NCBI GenBank assembly: GCA_016874035.1
Contig: VGVM01000003.1
Location: 35,322 to 99,321, forward strand
Reading direction: 5' to 3'
From: Gemmatimonadota bacterium
Lineage (GTDB): Bacteria; Gemmatimonadota; Gemmatimonadetes; Gemmatimonadales; Gemmatimonadaceae
Length of the DNA: 64,000 bases
The translations under genes were made by a program, and so were the position numbers. This document shows, piece after piece, positions 1 through 11,518 of this stretch. The notes under the pieces were generated by a model that saw nothing but the letters and a program-made list of their open reading frames with translations, was not told where the DNA came from and did not search any database. Positions within the stretch are counted from its first letter, which is position 1. Each line of letters starts with the position of its first letter.

Positions 1-1
1 C

Positions 2-172
2 ATGACGAACCGCCGCATCGTCTCAGTCGAAGTGCGACCCGGCCAGCGCGACCGCTTCAGCCGGGCCGATGGCGCGACGCTGGCATTCGAGCGCGACCGG
101 AACGGCGCGGTGATCGCGTTCTACGCCGGGAACGGGCGAACGCGCGACGTGAGGTTCGCGAAGATGCGGTAG
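2..172 (+). CDS. C-terminal end of a CDS truncated by the window edge (MTNRRIVSVEVRPGQRDRFSRADGATLAFERDRNGAVIAFYAGNGRTRDVRFAKMR*)
   Basis: Open frame from the window edge to TAG at 170-172; resembles the small beta tail domain of serine-hydrolase proteins. Confidence 0.45.
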   Translation: MTNRRIVSVEVRPGQRDRFSRADGATLAFERDRNGAVIAFYAGNGRTRDVRFAKMR

Positions 173-185
173 GGGCGGCTACTGC

Positions 186-1697
186 CTACGGCCGCTCCAC
201 CGCCGTCTTCGCCGCCGCGATCCCCTTCACCAGTTCGTACTGGAAGCGCACGAACCGCGCGAGCTCCGTCTCGAGGATCCGCTCCTGGTCGCTGTGCGCG
301 GAGTAGCCGAGCGGGCCGTCCTCCTCGTCGGTTGCGGGACCGATCCCGTAGCACTCCATACCCTTCGCGCGCAGGTAGGCCATGTCGGTGGCGCCCGTGA
401 GCATGGTCGGCAGCGTTGTCGTGTTGTACACGGACGTCGTCGCGGCTTCCACCGCGCGGAAGACTTCCGATGAGAGACTCGCCGCCGGCGTACCCGGGCG
501 CACATCGCGGCGCGCATACGACACGTCAACGTTCGGGTCGTTCACCACTTTGCGCACCAGCTCGAGGAATGCGGTGGAATCGTCATCGGGCAGCATGCGC
601 ACATCGAGCGTGGCCGTCGCTTCCGATGGGATCACGTTCACGCGATAGCCGCCGTTCACGATGGTCGGCGAGATCGACGTCCGCAGCATGGACGCGTGCC
701 GCGGTTCGTTCTTCCGGAAATACTCGTCCGCCGCGGCGACACGCGCCGGGTTTCCGCTCACGATGTCCCGGTACCGCGCGGCGCGCTCCGGCGGCGAGAT
801 CGTCGCGAGTCGCGTGAAGTACTCGCGCGTCGTCTCGTTCAGTCGCACGGGCGGCCGCCACGAGGCGAACTTCGCCACGGCCGCGCTGATGCGTAGGACC
901 GCGTTCGCCTCCAGCGGTACAGAACCATGGCCCGACGTTCCCTTCGCCGTGAGCGCAATCGCCCGCGGGATCTTCTCCGTGGTCGCCACCGACGCATATC
1001 GCACCGCGCCGCCGACTCGCGTCACGCTGCCGCCCTCGGCCAGGCAGTACTCGGCGTCAATCGCGGGGAACTGCTGGTTCACCATGAACTGGATGCCCAC
1101 GCGCGTGGAGCCCTCTTCGCCCGATTCGGCGAGGAAGATCACGTCCCGGTCGAGCGTGATGCCCTGGCGCTTGAGCAGGAGCATCGTCATCAGCGACGCC
1201 GTGACGTTGTCCTTGTCGTCCACCGCGCCGCGCCCGTAGATCCACCCACTGTCACGAGCGGCGGAGAACGGCCCGTGCTTCCACTTGGTTGTGTCAATGT
1301 TGACGACGTCCGTGTGGCCGAGGATCAGGAGCGGCCGCTTGGAGCCATTGCCCTTGATCCGCGCGACGACATTCGGCCGGTTCGGCTCGAGCGCGTAGGT
1401 TTGCACCTCGACGCCCTCGGCGCGCAGCGCATTCACGAGGTAGTCGGCGGCGGGTTTCTCGATGCCCGGCGGGTCGCGCGTGTCCATGCGCACGAGCGCC
1501 TGGAAATGGCGGATCGTCTCGGAGTCCGCCGCGGCCCAGTCGATCGGCTGGCCGCCGGCGCCGGCGAGTGGTCCCGACGCATTCGCGGCGGTTGAGGCGG
1601 GGTCTCCGCCGCTGCAGGCGGCGACAACCGCAGCTGCGAGGGCGGTGGGACCAAGGCGGAGCAGGGTGCGCATCGCGCGATGCATGGGTGTCCTCAT
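186..1697 (-). CDS. M20 family metallopeptidase, lipoprotein
   Basis: Lipobox AAAVVAAC; motifs LILGHTDVV, GRGAVDDKDN, AESGEEGS. Confidence 0.85.
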   Translation of the reverse strand: MRTPMHRAMRTLLRLGPTALAAAVVAACSGGDPASTAANASGPLAGAGGQPIDWAAADSETIRHFQALVRMDTRDPPGIEKPAADYLVNALRAEGVEVQTYALEPNRPNVVARIKGNGSKRPLLILGHTDVVNIDTTKWKHGPFSAARDSGWIYGRGAVDDKDNVTASLMTMLLLKRQGITLDRDVIFLAESGEEGSTRVGIQFMVNQQFPAIDAEYCLAEGGSVTRVGGAVRYASVATTEKIPRAIALTAKGTSGHGSVPLEANAVLRISAAVAKFASWRPPVRLNETTREYFTRLATISPPERAARYRDIVSGNPARVAAADEYFRKNEPRHASMLRTSISPTIVNGGYRVNVIPSEATATLDVRMLPDDDSTAFLELVRKVVNDPNVDVSYARRDVRPGTPAASLSSEVFRAVEAATTSVYNTTTLPTMLTGATDMAYLRAKGMECYGIGPATDEEDGPLGYSAHSDQERILETELARFVRFQYELVKGIAAAKTAVERP

Positions 1698-1833
1698 GAC
1701 GTGGTCGGAACGGGTGAAACGTTACCACGCGGCGGCCGACCTCGCGACGCCAACGGGCGGGGCGGCCGGGGCAACGGGCCCCGGCGCGGGTTCGCCGCGG
1801 CTCGGTGCGTCCCAGCCCCGGAACGTTTGCATA

Positions 1834-1848
1834 CTTAGGAGTCCTAAG
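1834..1848. promoter_or_regulatory. 15-bp perfect palindrome CTTAGGA-G-TCCTAAG, candidate operator of the MarR-type gene
   Basis: Perfect inverted repeat between TTGCAT (1827-1832) and TAGAAT (1850-1855), 17-bp spacer. Confidence 0.6.
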
Positions 1849-1863
1849 CTAGAATCGAAGCCT

Positions 1864-2520
1864 GTGACCACCCGGCGATTCTTCGAACAACACTCAACGC
1901 CCCTCGACCAGCGGCTGGCTGCAGGCTTGGCCAAGATCGGCCTGGCGATGCGGCGACAGGAACGCCGCTCCGCGTCGAAGGCCGGACTCTCCGCCACCCA
2001 GGCGCAGATCCTGGTCCTGCTGTCGGCCGAAGGCGTCACGTCCCAGTCCGGACTCGCGCACGCGCTGGATGTCTCGCTCCCGACGATCAGCGACTCAGTC
2101 GGCGCGCTGGTTGCCAAGCGATTGGTCCGAAAGGCACCGGGGAACGTTCGCCGTCGCGGAACCGCGCTGACGCTGACTCGAACGGGCCACGCGGCGGCGC
2201 GCCGCGCAGCGGGTTGGCCTGGATTCCTCGCCAACTCCCTTGAATCGCTCTCGGCGGCGCAGCAGGAGCGCCTGCTGACCACGCTGCTCCTGTTGCTTCG
2301 CTCGCTCGAAGAGGCCCAGCAGCTCCCTGCGCAGCGCATGTGCCTCACGTGCGCCGCGTTCCGCCCCAACGCCCGTCCCGGCGTCCGTCCGCATCACTGC
2401 GCGTTCGCGGACGCTCCGATGCGAAGCGCGCACTTGCGGGTCGCGTGCGACGACCACCACCGGGCACCGGCGGCCCAACGCGAATCGCAGTGGCAGCAGT
2501 TCCTTGCATCAACCGCGTGA
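1864..2520 (+). CDS. MarR family transcriptional regulator with Cys/His-rich C-terminal tail
   Basis: wHTH signature (TQAQILVLLSAEGVTSQSGLAHALDVSLPTISDSVGALVAKRLVRK); tail MCLTCAAFRPNARPGVRPHHCAFADAPMRSAHLRVACDDHH; GTG start in frame of ORF 1462..2520. Confidence 0.75.
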   Translation: MTTRRFFEQHSTPLDQRLAAGLAKIGLAMRRQERRSASKAGLSATQAQILVLLSAEGVTSQSGLAHALDVSLPTISDSVGALVAKRLVRKAPGNVRRRGTALTLTRTGHAAARRAAGWPGFLANSLESLSAAQQERLLTTLLLLLRSLEEAQQLPAQRMCLTCAAFRPNARPGVRPHHCAFADAPMRSAHLRVACDDHHRAPAAQRESQWQQFLASTA

Positions 2521-2561
2521 TGTTGTTCGCCTTCCCCCCAACCCGTTCCAGGAGTTTGCCT

Positions 2562-3023
2562 ATGCGTTCCAGTTATTCGCTCCTTGTCCTCGCCTCCGCC
2601 GCATTGATGTCGGCATGCGAATCCAAGCCGGCCGAGACTCCTCCAGAGGCGCCCAAGACGCTTCACGAGCGGCTCGGCGGCACGGCGGCGATTGCCACCG
2701 TCGTTGACGCGTTCGTGGCCAACGTGGCCGCGGATGCCCGGATCAACAAGCGGTTTGCCCGCGTCGCGGGTGATACGGGCGCGATGCGCCAGTTCAAGCA
2801 GAAGCTCGTGGATCAGGTCTGCGCGGGCACGGGCGGACCCTGCACGTACACGGGCCTCGACATGAAGGCCGCGCACAACGGCATGGGCATCACCGACGCC
2901 GATTTCGACGCGCTGGTCGAGGACCTCGTGAAGGCGCTCGACGGCGCGGGCGTCCCGCAGAAGGAGAAGGACGAGCTGCTGGCGATCCTTGGGCCCATGC
3001 GTGCCGACATGGTGATCAAGTAG
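2562..3023 (+). CDS. Lipoprotein-anchored group 1 truncated hemoglobin
   Basis: Signal with LMSAC lipobox then [32 protein letters not shown]...[15 protein letters not shown] upstream of ATG. Confidence 0.8.
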   Translation: MRSSYSLLVLASAALMSACESKPAETPPEAPKTLHERLGGTAAIATVVDAFVANVAADARINKRFARVAGDTGAMRQFKQKLVDQVCAGTGGPCTYTGLDMKAAHNGMGITDADFDALVEDLVKALDGAGVPQKEKDELLAILGPMRADMVIK

Positions 3024-3043
3024 GACGTTGTTTTCCTGGCAGG

Positions 3044-3077
3044 CGACGGGCCCCGGCGGTTGCGCCGGGGCCCGTCG
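3044..3077 (+). terminator. GC-rich hairpin, 15-bp perfect stem with GTTG loop, no U-tract
   Basis: CGACGGGCCCCGGCG / CGCCGGGGCCCGTCG directly after the hemoglobin gene. Confidence 0.45.
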
Positions 3078-3136
3078 TGCATCCGGGGCACCGATGGCTC
3101 TGGCGACGCAGCGAACGCCGCGAAACCTTTCACCCC

Positions 3137-4291
3137 GTGCCCAGAGCGTTCCGTCCTGAACTTGCCGGCGTTCCCGAATCGCCGCTCGTCCTGATCGCCA
3201 CGGAAGCCGAGGCGACGCCGGGCGCGATCAAGCTGTGCTACGGCGAATCCGACATGCCGACGCCGGAGTTCATCTGCCGCGCGGCGGACGAAGCGGCGCG
3301 CGCAGGGCACACTTTCTACACGCATACCGCCGGTACGCCGGCGCTGCGCGACGCGATCGCGGCGAAGGTGCACGCACTGCACGGCGTCGAGCTCCGTCGC
3401 TCGGAGATCGCCTGCACGATCGGCGCCTCGATGGCGATCTATCTCGCGATCCGCAGCTTCGTGGGTGCGGGCGACAACGCGGTGATCGTCTCGCCCGCGT
3501 ACGCGATCTACGCGAACGGCGTCCGCATGGCGGGCGGCGAACCCCGGTTCGCTCCGCTCGTGCGTTCCGGCGCCCGATTCGCGTTTGACCTCGACGCGGT
3601 GAAGGGCGCCATCAATGCGCGCACCCGGATGATCGTCGTGAACAGCCCGTCCAACCCGACCGGCTGGATGATCTCACGCGACGAGCAACGCGCGCTGATC
3701 GAGCTGGCGCAGGAACATGACCTCGTGCTGCTGGCGGACGAAGTGTACGAGCGCCTCGCGTACGGCACGGCACTCGCGCCGAGCTTTGCGACGGTCGCGG
3801 ACGGTTACGACGGGCTGATCGTCGTCAACAGTTTCTCCAAGACGTTCAACATGACCGGCTGGCGGCTCGGGTGGGCGCAAGCGTCTGAGCGCACCGCGCG
3901 TGTGATGTACGCCGCCGCGGAGTTCATGACGTCGAACCCCAACGCCATGACGCAGGAAGCCGGGATCGTCGCGCTACGGGACGGCGATGCGTATGTCGCC
4001 GAGCTCCGTGCGCACTACGCGGCGCGGCGTGACCAGGTGCGGAGCGCGCTGGGCGCAATCCGGGGCCTGACGCTGCCGCAGGTTGACGGCGCGTTCTATG
4101 CGTTTCCGGCCGTCGCTGGGCTCACGGACTCCGCCACGCGTGCGGCGGAACTCCTGCGCACCGCCAACGTCGCGGTGGCGCCCGGTTCCGCGTTCGGCCC
4201 TGGCGGCGAAGGGCACCTCCGGCTCTGCTTCGCGGCCAGCGAAGCGACGATGACGGAGGCGCTGGCGCGGCTCACGGCGGTGCTGTCGTAG
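3137..4291 (+). CDS. Pyridoxal phosphate-dependent aminotransferase (class I/II)
   Basis: [37 protein letters not shown]-lysine motif; probable GTG start. Confidence 0.85.
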   Translation: MPRAFRPELAGVPESPLVLIATEAEATPGAIKLCYGESDMPTPEFICRAADEAARAGHTFYTHTAGTPALRDAIAAKVHALHGVELRRSEIACTIGASMAIYLAIRSFVGAGDNAVIVSPAYAIYANGVRMAGGEPRFAPLVRSGARFAFDLDAVKGAINARTRMIVVNSPSNPTGWMISRDEQRALIELAQEHDLVLLADEVYERLAYGTALAPSFATVADGYDGLIVVNSFSKTFNMTGWRLGWAQASERTARVMYAAAEFMTSNPNAMTQEAGIVALRDGDAYVAELRAHYAARRDQVRSALGAIRGLTLPQVDGAFYAFPAVAGLTDSATRAAELLRTANVAVAPGSAFGPGGEGHLRLCFAASEATMTEALARLTAVLS

Positions 4292-4306
4292 CCGCGAGAC
4301 GGCGCG

Positions 4307-4759
4307 CTAGCTCAGCACGCCCCGCTTGCTCATCGCCCCAGCGTACCCGGCCATTGCGATCCCGAACACGATCGGAACGGCGGAGAAACCCACGCCGCCG
4401 GTCTTGCGCATGATCTCCATGCCGCCCAGCAGGAAGAGCCCGCCGAGGTTCGAGACCGCGGCGCCAACCAGCGACACGATCAGCACCAGGTAGGCGGCCC
4501 GCTTCCTGATGAGGAGCAGCGTGCAGCCGATCACGCCCGCAAACACGCCGAGCCCCCAGAACCCGTCGGCCTAGAGGGGAAACGACGTGAAGTAAGCGCG
4601 CTGCTCGGGCGGATAGTCGCCCATGATCGCTTCGACGTCGAGCTGTGTCACGACAAACGACATGACGCCGATCAGGCTCCACAGGCCGCCGAGTATTCCG
4701 ACGAGCCAGAGGTGCCAGGGGCGGCGGGGTGCGGGGGTCGCCTGCGCTTCAGGTGTCAT
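4307..4759 (-). pseudogene. Small multi-TM membrane protein interrupted by an in-frame amber codon (stop at 4571-4573)
   Basis: ORFs 4571..4759 and 4307..4546 lie in one frame and read continuously across TAG: ...YFTSFPL*ADGFWGLGVFAGVIGCTLLLIRK... Confidence 0.6.
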
Positions 4760-4805
4760 AGTACCCTGAAGATACGAAAACCCGGGAACGCCGCGAGCCG
4801 CTACC

Positions 4806-5627
4806 TCACCGCGAACAGGTGCCGGTCCAGGCGACCGACTGAAGCGCGGGCGCCGGCGAATCGTACACGCCGCTGTGATCCGGGCCGCCGCGGAACATCG
4901 CGGGTGGTCCCGGGCGGACCGCGGGTTCGGTCAGCAGGTCAACGCGCAGCAGTTCGGCAGGGCCGCTGCCCGGGTTGCGCAGCACGAGGCGTTGCCCGGA
5001 CTCGGTGAACACGTCCTGGCCGAGCGGCAGGGACAGCCCGGAAGACGTGCGCACGCCGGTCGTCAGCGCGATCACGATGGCCGGTTGACCGCTGTCGGGG
5101 CTGACGACAACCGAGTCCGCAGCCGCGATCGTGATTCGCGTCGTGCGGTATTGCAGGTTCGCGACCTCGACCACCGCGCGCGTCGCGTTGGCCAACGGCG
5201 GTGCAGGGACTCGCTGCCCCATCCGCGTTTCGCCGGCCGTCTTCAACTCCACGCGGAGGTACTCGCTCGCGCCGGGAAAGCGGTTCACCACGGCGCGGGA
5301 CTCCGGCGTCGCACGGCCTACACGGTAACTGCGGGCCGCCACGTACGGACGCGTGACCGTATTCGGGCTGCCGTCGTGCTCGAAGACGATCGGGTTGGCG
5401 TCGTCGAGGTACACATGCAGCATCACCCCCGGCGGGTGCGTGTGATACGGAAGGTCCGCGTTCCCCGAGATGCGAACGCGCACGACGCGCACCCACGAAT
5501 TCTCGGATTGCACGCGGTACACGTCCGGCAGTGCGACCAGGCCGTCCTGCTGGGCGCCGGCGACGTGTGGGGCGAGCAGTGCAAACGCGCCCGTGGCGAC
5601 GAGCGCCCATCGGATCGGTATGGCCAT
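4806..5627 (-). CDS. Secreted cupin-like protein
   Basis: Signal peptide; DLPYHTHPPGVMLHVYLDD His-rich cupin-type motif and duplicated beta-rich region. Confidence 0.5.
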   Translation of the reverse strand: MAIPIRWALVATGAFALLAPHVAGAQQDGLVALPDVYRVQSENSWVRVVRVRISGNADLPYHTHPPGVMLHVYLDDANPIVFEHDGSPNTVTRPYVAARSYRVGRATPESRAVVNRFPGASEYLRVELKTAGETRMGQRVPAPPLANATRAVVEVANLQYRTTRITIAAADSVVVSPDSGQPAIVIALTTGVRTSSGLSLPLGQDVFTESGQRLVLRNPGSGPAELLRVDLLTEPAVRPGPPAMFRGGPDHSGVYDSPAPALQSVAWTGTCSR

Positions 5628-5704
5628 ATGTGACTGAGTGGCGCGGACGGCGCGGAAGGTTGCACCGGACCCGGCGAAGGGCGCCTACACGGATTTCCCG
5701 CTAG

Positions 5705-7069
<1,365 letters not shown>

Positions 7070-7111
7070 CACCGAGGTCCCAACCGCTCGCAGCGACAAC
7101 ACGGGGGCTGT

Positions 7112-8764
7112 ATGCGTTTCCGATTTCCTGGTCGCGTGGTGGTGCTTGGCGCCGCCGCAATCGTGCTCGCGAACGCGGTGAGCGCCGCGGTCGCGGAGGC
7201 GCAAGGCGCCGCCCGCCCGTCATACCAGGCGCTCACGACGTTGTTCCGTGAATGGCGGACGTTCGAGCGGCACGCGCTGCGGGACGGCGTTCCGGACTAC
7301 ACCGCCGGCACGCTCCGGCAGAAGCACGCGGCGCTCGCGGGCTGGCGCTCGCGGCTGCGGGCGATCGACACCACAGGCTGGACGACTGAAGAACAGGTTG
7401 ACTGGCACATCGTTCGCGCCGAGTTCAACGGACTCGACTTCAACATCCGGGTGCTCAAGCCCTGGGAACGCGACCCGGCGTTCTATGTGACGGTGTGGCC
7501 CGACCAGAGCGACACCCCGGACCACGAAGGCCCGACGAACCACGCGGTAATCGAACTCTGGAAGTACACGTATCCGCTCTCAGCGGAATCGCAGGCGCGG
7601 CTTCGCGGCGAGCTGGAAACCGTGCGGCCGATGCTTGCGCAGGCGCGCGTCAATCTCACCGGGAACGCACGAGATCTCTGGGTTGCGGGCACGGGTTCGG
7701 TCCGTGGGCAGGTGCGCGACCTCGATGAACTGGCCCGCACGCCGAGTGCGACGCCGAACCTGCTGGCGGCAATCCGCGACGCGCGGCAGGCCACCATGGA
7801 GTTCGTCACGTGGCTCGATGCGCAGGCGCCGTCGAAGAACGGACCGTCCGGCATCGGCGCGGCGGACTATACCTGGAGCCTGCGGAACGTCCACCTCATT
7901 CCGCTGACCTACGAGGACGAGGTCGCCATCCTGAAGCGGGAACTTGCACGCGCGCACGCGTCGCTGCGGCTTGAGGAGCAGGCCAACCGTGGACGCCCGC
8001 AGATCGAACCCGTAAAGACCGAAGCGGAGTTCCGCGCGCGGGCCAACGCGTCCGTGGATCACCTGATGCGGTTCCTGAGGGAGAGGGATGTCATCACGGT
8101 GAAGCCGAACATGGACCCGGCGCTTCGTCCCAAGATCGGGCGCTTCGTGCCGATCGAGCAGCGCAACTTCTTCTCGATCGCGACGCACCTCGAGCCGAAT
8201 ACGCTCTACACGCATTTCTATCACTGGTGGGACCTGGCGCAGATGCGCGACGAGCCGCACGCGAGTCCGATCCGCCGCGAGGCACTGCTGTACAACATCT
8301 GGGACAGTCGCAGCGAGGGGATGGCGACCGCGTTCGAGGAAGCCATGATGCACGCCGGGCTGTATGAGTCCAACCCGCGCGCGCGGGAGATCGTCTGGAT
8401 CATGCTCGCACAGCGGGCCGCGCGAGGCCTCGGCTCGCTGTATGCGCAGAGCAACGAGTACACGATGAAGCAGGCGGCGGACTTCCAGGTCGCCTGGACG
8501 CCGCGGGGCTGGATGAGCCCGACGCTGGAACTGCTCGGCTTTGAACAGCAACTCTACCTGCGCCAGCCGGGCTATGGAACGAGTTATATCATCGGCAAGC
8601 ACCTGCTCGATGACCTGCTGCGCGAGATGTCGGAGCTGCGGGGCGCGCAGTTTTCGCTGCGCGAGTACTACGACGCGGTCAACCGCGCGGGGATGATCCC
8701 CGTGTCGCTCATTCGCTGGCAGTTGACCGGAAAGGCCGACCAGATTCGCGCGCTGGCGCGATAA
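7112..8764 (+). CDS. Secreted DUF885-like protein
   Basis: Signal peptide; alpha-helical DUF885-like sequence (WDSRSEGMATAFEEAMMHAGLYE). Confidence 0.6.
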   Translation: MRFRFPGRVVVLGAAAIVLANAVSAAVAEAQGAARPSYQALTTLFREWRTFERHALRDGVPDYTAGTLRQKHAALAGWRSRLRAIDTTGWTTEEQVDWHIVRAEFNGLDFNIRVLKPWERDPAFYVTVWPDQSDTPDHEGPTNHAVIELWKYTYPLSAESQARLRGELETVRPMLAQARVNLTGNARDLWVAGTGSVRGQVRDLDELARTPSATPNLLAAIRDARQATMEFVTWLDAQAPSKNGPSGIGAADYTWSLRNVHLIPLTYEDEVAILKRELARAHASLRLEEQANRGRPQIEPVKTEAEFRARANASVDHLMRFLRERDVITVKPNMDPALRPKIGRFVPIEQRNFFSIATHLEPNTLYTHFYHWWDLAQMRDEPHASPIRREALLYNIWDSRSEGMATAFEEAMMHAGLYESNPRAREIVWIMLAQRAARGLGSLYAQSNEYTMKQAADFQVAWTPRGWMSPTLELLGFEQQLYLRQPGYGTSYIIGKHLLDDLLREMSELRGAQFSLREYYDAVNRAGMIPVSLIRWQLTGKADQIRALAR

Positions 8765-8781
8765 CTGCGGGCCGGCTCGGT

Positions 8782-10806
8782 CTACGGCTGCACCTTTGCC
8801 GCCGTAAACCAGCGCTCGTACCACGCGATGCTCCGCTCCATCGCATCCGCCACGTGCTTGGTCTCCCGGAGCCCGTGGCCTTCGCGCGGGTAGCGCACCA
8901 TCACGGTCGGCACGCCGACATCATGCAGCGCGATGTAGAACTGTTCCGCCTCGGCGATCGGCACGTTGTTGTCGTTGTCGCCGTGGATGAACATCGTCGG
9001 CGTCTTCACGCGGGACACGTAGCGGAGCGGGCTCCGCGCCCAGAGCGTGTCCATCAACCCCTCTTCATGTGGGTAACGCCCGAACTCCACGGCGAGGTAG
9101 TCGTGGTAGTACGACATGTAGTTGAAGCTCACGAGGTTGGCGATGCTCGCGGACGGCACCGCGGCCTTGAACCGATCGGTGCGCGTGATCAGCCAGTTCG
9201 TCAGCTGGCCGCCGTAGCTCCCGCCTTCGACACCGAGGCGGCTCGCGTCGAGCCACGAATACTTCGCCAGCGCGGCGTCCACCCCAGCCAGGACGTCCTC
9301 GGCCTCCTTGCCGTTCTGGTCGCCGAAGATGGCGTCGGCGAACTTCTGACCATAGCTGGATGAGCCGCGATAGTTGACCATCAACGACGCGTATCCGCGC
9401 GCGGCATACACCTGGGCCTTGTTGTTGAAGTCCGGTCCCTGCGCGCCGTGCGGGCCGCCGTGGATGTTCACGATGAGCGGATGCCGAGATGTCGCCGTGC
9501 GGCCAAGCGGCAGGGTGAGGTACGCTTCGACCTCCAGCCCGTCCTTCGCCTTGAACGTGAACGCTTCAACCCCGGCGATCGCGCGCCCGCTGAGTTTGTC
9601 CGTGTTGAGCGCCAGCAGCGTGGTCGGTGGGGCTGAGCCACTGGCGAGCGCCAGCGTACCCGGCTCCGTTGGCGTCGAGTATCCGAACGCGACCTGGCCT
9701 CGCGAATCGAGTGACCACGCGCCCACGCGACGCCCGCCGATCACGACCGACGGCGCGCCGCCCTCGACGGGGAAGCGATAGAGCGTAGCCCGTCCACGTT
9801 CGCTGACCGCGCTGTACAGCGCCTTGCCGTCCGCGGCCCACCGCGGCGCGCCCTGCGGGTTGTCCACGGCATTGCCGATATCGCGCCGGTTGGAGCCGTC
9901 GGCATTCACGACCCACACGTGCGCGTTCTCCATGTTCGTCTCGGACGACTGGAACGGCCGCACGGTGCCCAGGAACGCGACCTGCGTGCCGTCGGGCGAC
10001 CAGCGCGGGACGGTGGCGACCGCGTTCATGTGCGCGAGCGTTCGCGTTGCGCCGGTGGCGACGTTGATGACGAAGAGGTCTTGGTGGAACACGCGGTCGG
10101 GGTTCGCGTGCGGGTTCGCGGCGTACACGATCTCCTTCCCATCGGGCGACCAGTCAATCGAGTGCTCGTCGCGCGTCCCGGTGGTGAGCTGCCGTGCTTT
10201 GCGCGTCGCGACGTCAACGACAAAGACGTGCGTGCGGCGGTTGTCCACAAACCGTGCGGCGCCGGCGCTCGACGTGGGCTTGTACGCGTAGCGTGTGATG
10301 ACCATCGGGTCGCCATTGGCGTCGGGTTCCAGGCCGGGCGCGGTGGAGACGTAGGCGAGCTGCTTGCCGTCCGGCGACCAGACGAGCCGCTCGCCGGTGC
10401 GCGGCAGGATGCTGTTGCTTCCGGATGTCGCGGCGAGAAAACGCGCGCCGGTCCCGTCTGCAGCGGCGACGGCGACGCCCGAGCTGTCGCCTACGCGCCC
10501 GATGAACGCGATGCGCGTGCCGTCCGGCGACCAGCGGGGGTTCGATGCCGAGCCGGCCGGGTTGAGCCGCGTCGTAGCGCCGGACCGGAGATCGCGAATC
10601 CAGATCTCAGTCGTTGGTGCGGCGCCGACGTCGTTGCGAACGATGCCATACGCGAGGCGCGCGCCGTCGCGGGAGAGTTCGACCTCGCCGAACGTGCGTA
10701 GCGCCGGGAGGTCGGCGAGCTGGAGGCCGCGCGGATCCTGGGCGTGCGCGGGCAGCGGCGCGAGAATGGTGGCGGCAAACGCCAGCGAGAGGGTCGAAAG
10801 GCGCAT
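8782..10806 (-). CDS. Secreted S9 family prolyl oligopeptidase
   Basis: WD40-like PD40 repeats then GVEGGSYGGQLTNW nucleophile elbow; start set at MRLSTLSLAFAA. Confidence 0.88.
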   Translation of the reverse strand: MRLSTLSLAFAATILAPLPAHAQDPRGLQLADLPALRTFGEVELSRDGARLAYGIVRNDVGAAPTTEIWIRDLRSGATTRLNPAGSASNPRWSPDGTRIAFIGRVGDSSGVAVAAADGTGARFLAATSGSNSILPRTGERLVWSPDGKQLAYVSTAPGLEPDANGDPMVITRYAYKPTSSAGAARFVDNRRTHVFVVDVATRKARQLTTGTRDEHSIDWSPDGKEIVYAANPHANPDRVFHQDLFVINVATGATRTLAHMNAVATVPRWSPDGTQVAFLGTVRPFQSSETNMENAHVWVVNADGSNRRDIGNAVDNPQGAPRWAADGKALYSAVSERGRATLYRFPVEGGAPSVVIGGRRVGAWSLDSRGQVAFGYSTPTEPGTLALASGSAPPTTLLALNTDKLSGRAIAGVEAFTFKAKDGLEVEAYLTLPLGRTATSRHPLIVNIHGGPHGAQGPDFNNKAQVYAARGYASLMVNYRGSSSYGQKFADAIFGDQNGKEAEDVLAGVDAALAKYSWLDASRLGVEGGSYGGQLTNWLITRTDRFKAAVPSASIANLVSFNYMSYYHDYLAVEFGRYPHEEGLMDTLWARSPLRYVSRVKTPTMFIHGDNDNNVPIAEAEQFYIALHDVGVPTVMVRYPREGHGLRETKHVADAMERSIAWYERWFTAAKVQP

Positions 10807-10932
10807 CGGGGGCGGGGAAGGGGATTCGATATCGTAAGCGAGCGTGGGGGAACGATTCAACTGCCGCCCCCAGTGCCGCGCCACTCGCCATATTCACGTC
10901 GTCAGCGTTTCACCCCTTCACGGGCCATACTC

Positions 10933-11475
10933 ATGAACTCCCGCCTCGCTACCGCCGCTGCCTTCCTCGCCGCCGTCGTCGCTGTCCCCGCCGCAGCCCA
11001 GCAACAGCCGGGCCCCGTGATCCTTGCGGGCGGCGCACACGCGCCGGTGCCGAACATCACCTTCGTCGCGCCGGCCGACCTCGACTACAAGGTCGTCTGG
11101 GACATTCGCGTCGGCGCCGCAAAGCCGGCGGACCTGAATGAGCTGTTTCACGTGCCCGCGCGCTTCATGAACCAGACGGCCGCGCTCGGGATCTCGCGGT
11201 CACGCGTCCAGCTTGCCGTGGTGGTTCACGGCGGGGCCGGTGAGGACCTGCTGATGAACGACGAATACCGTGCCCGCAAAGGCGTGGACAATCCCAACCT
11301 TGTCCTGCTCGAGGAGATGTCCAAGGCCGGGATCAAGGTCATCCTCTGCGGCCAGACCGCCGCGAACCGGAAGATGCCGCGCGAGAAGATCTTGCCGTTC
11401 GTGCTCGTCGCGCCGTCGGCAGCGCTGGCGCACGCCACGCTGCAGCGGCAGGGGTACACGACGAACCCGTTCTAG
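10933..11475 (+). CDS. Secreted DsrE/F-like protein
   Basis: Signal peptide AFLAAVVAVPAAAQ; AVVVHGGAGEDLL...GIKVILCGQTA pattern. Confidence 0.65.
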   Translation: MNSRLATAAAFLAAVVAVPAAAQQQPGPVILAGGAHAPVPNITFVAPADLDYKVVWDIRVGAAKPADLNELFHVPARFMNQTAALGISRSRVQLAVVVHGGAGEDLLMNDEYRARKGVDNPNLVLLEEMSKAGIKVILCGQTAANRKMPREKILPFVLVAPSAALAHATLQRQGYTTNPF

Positions 11476-11518
11476 GACGATTACGTTGTCTCGCGCCACA
11501 CACTAACTGGAGTCAGCC

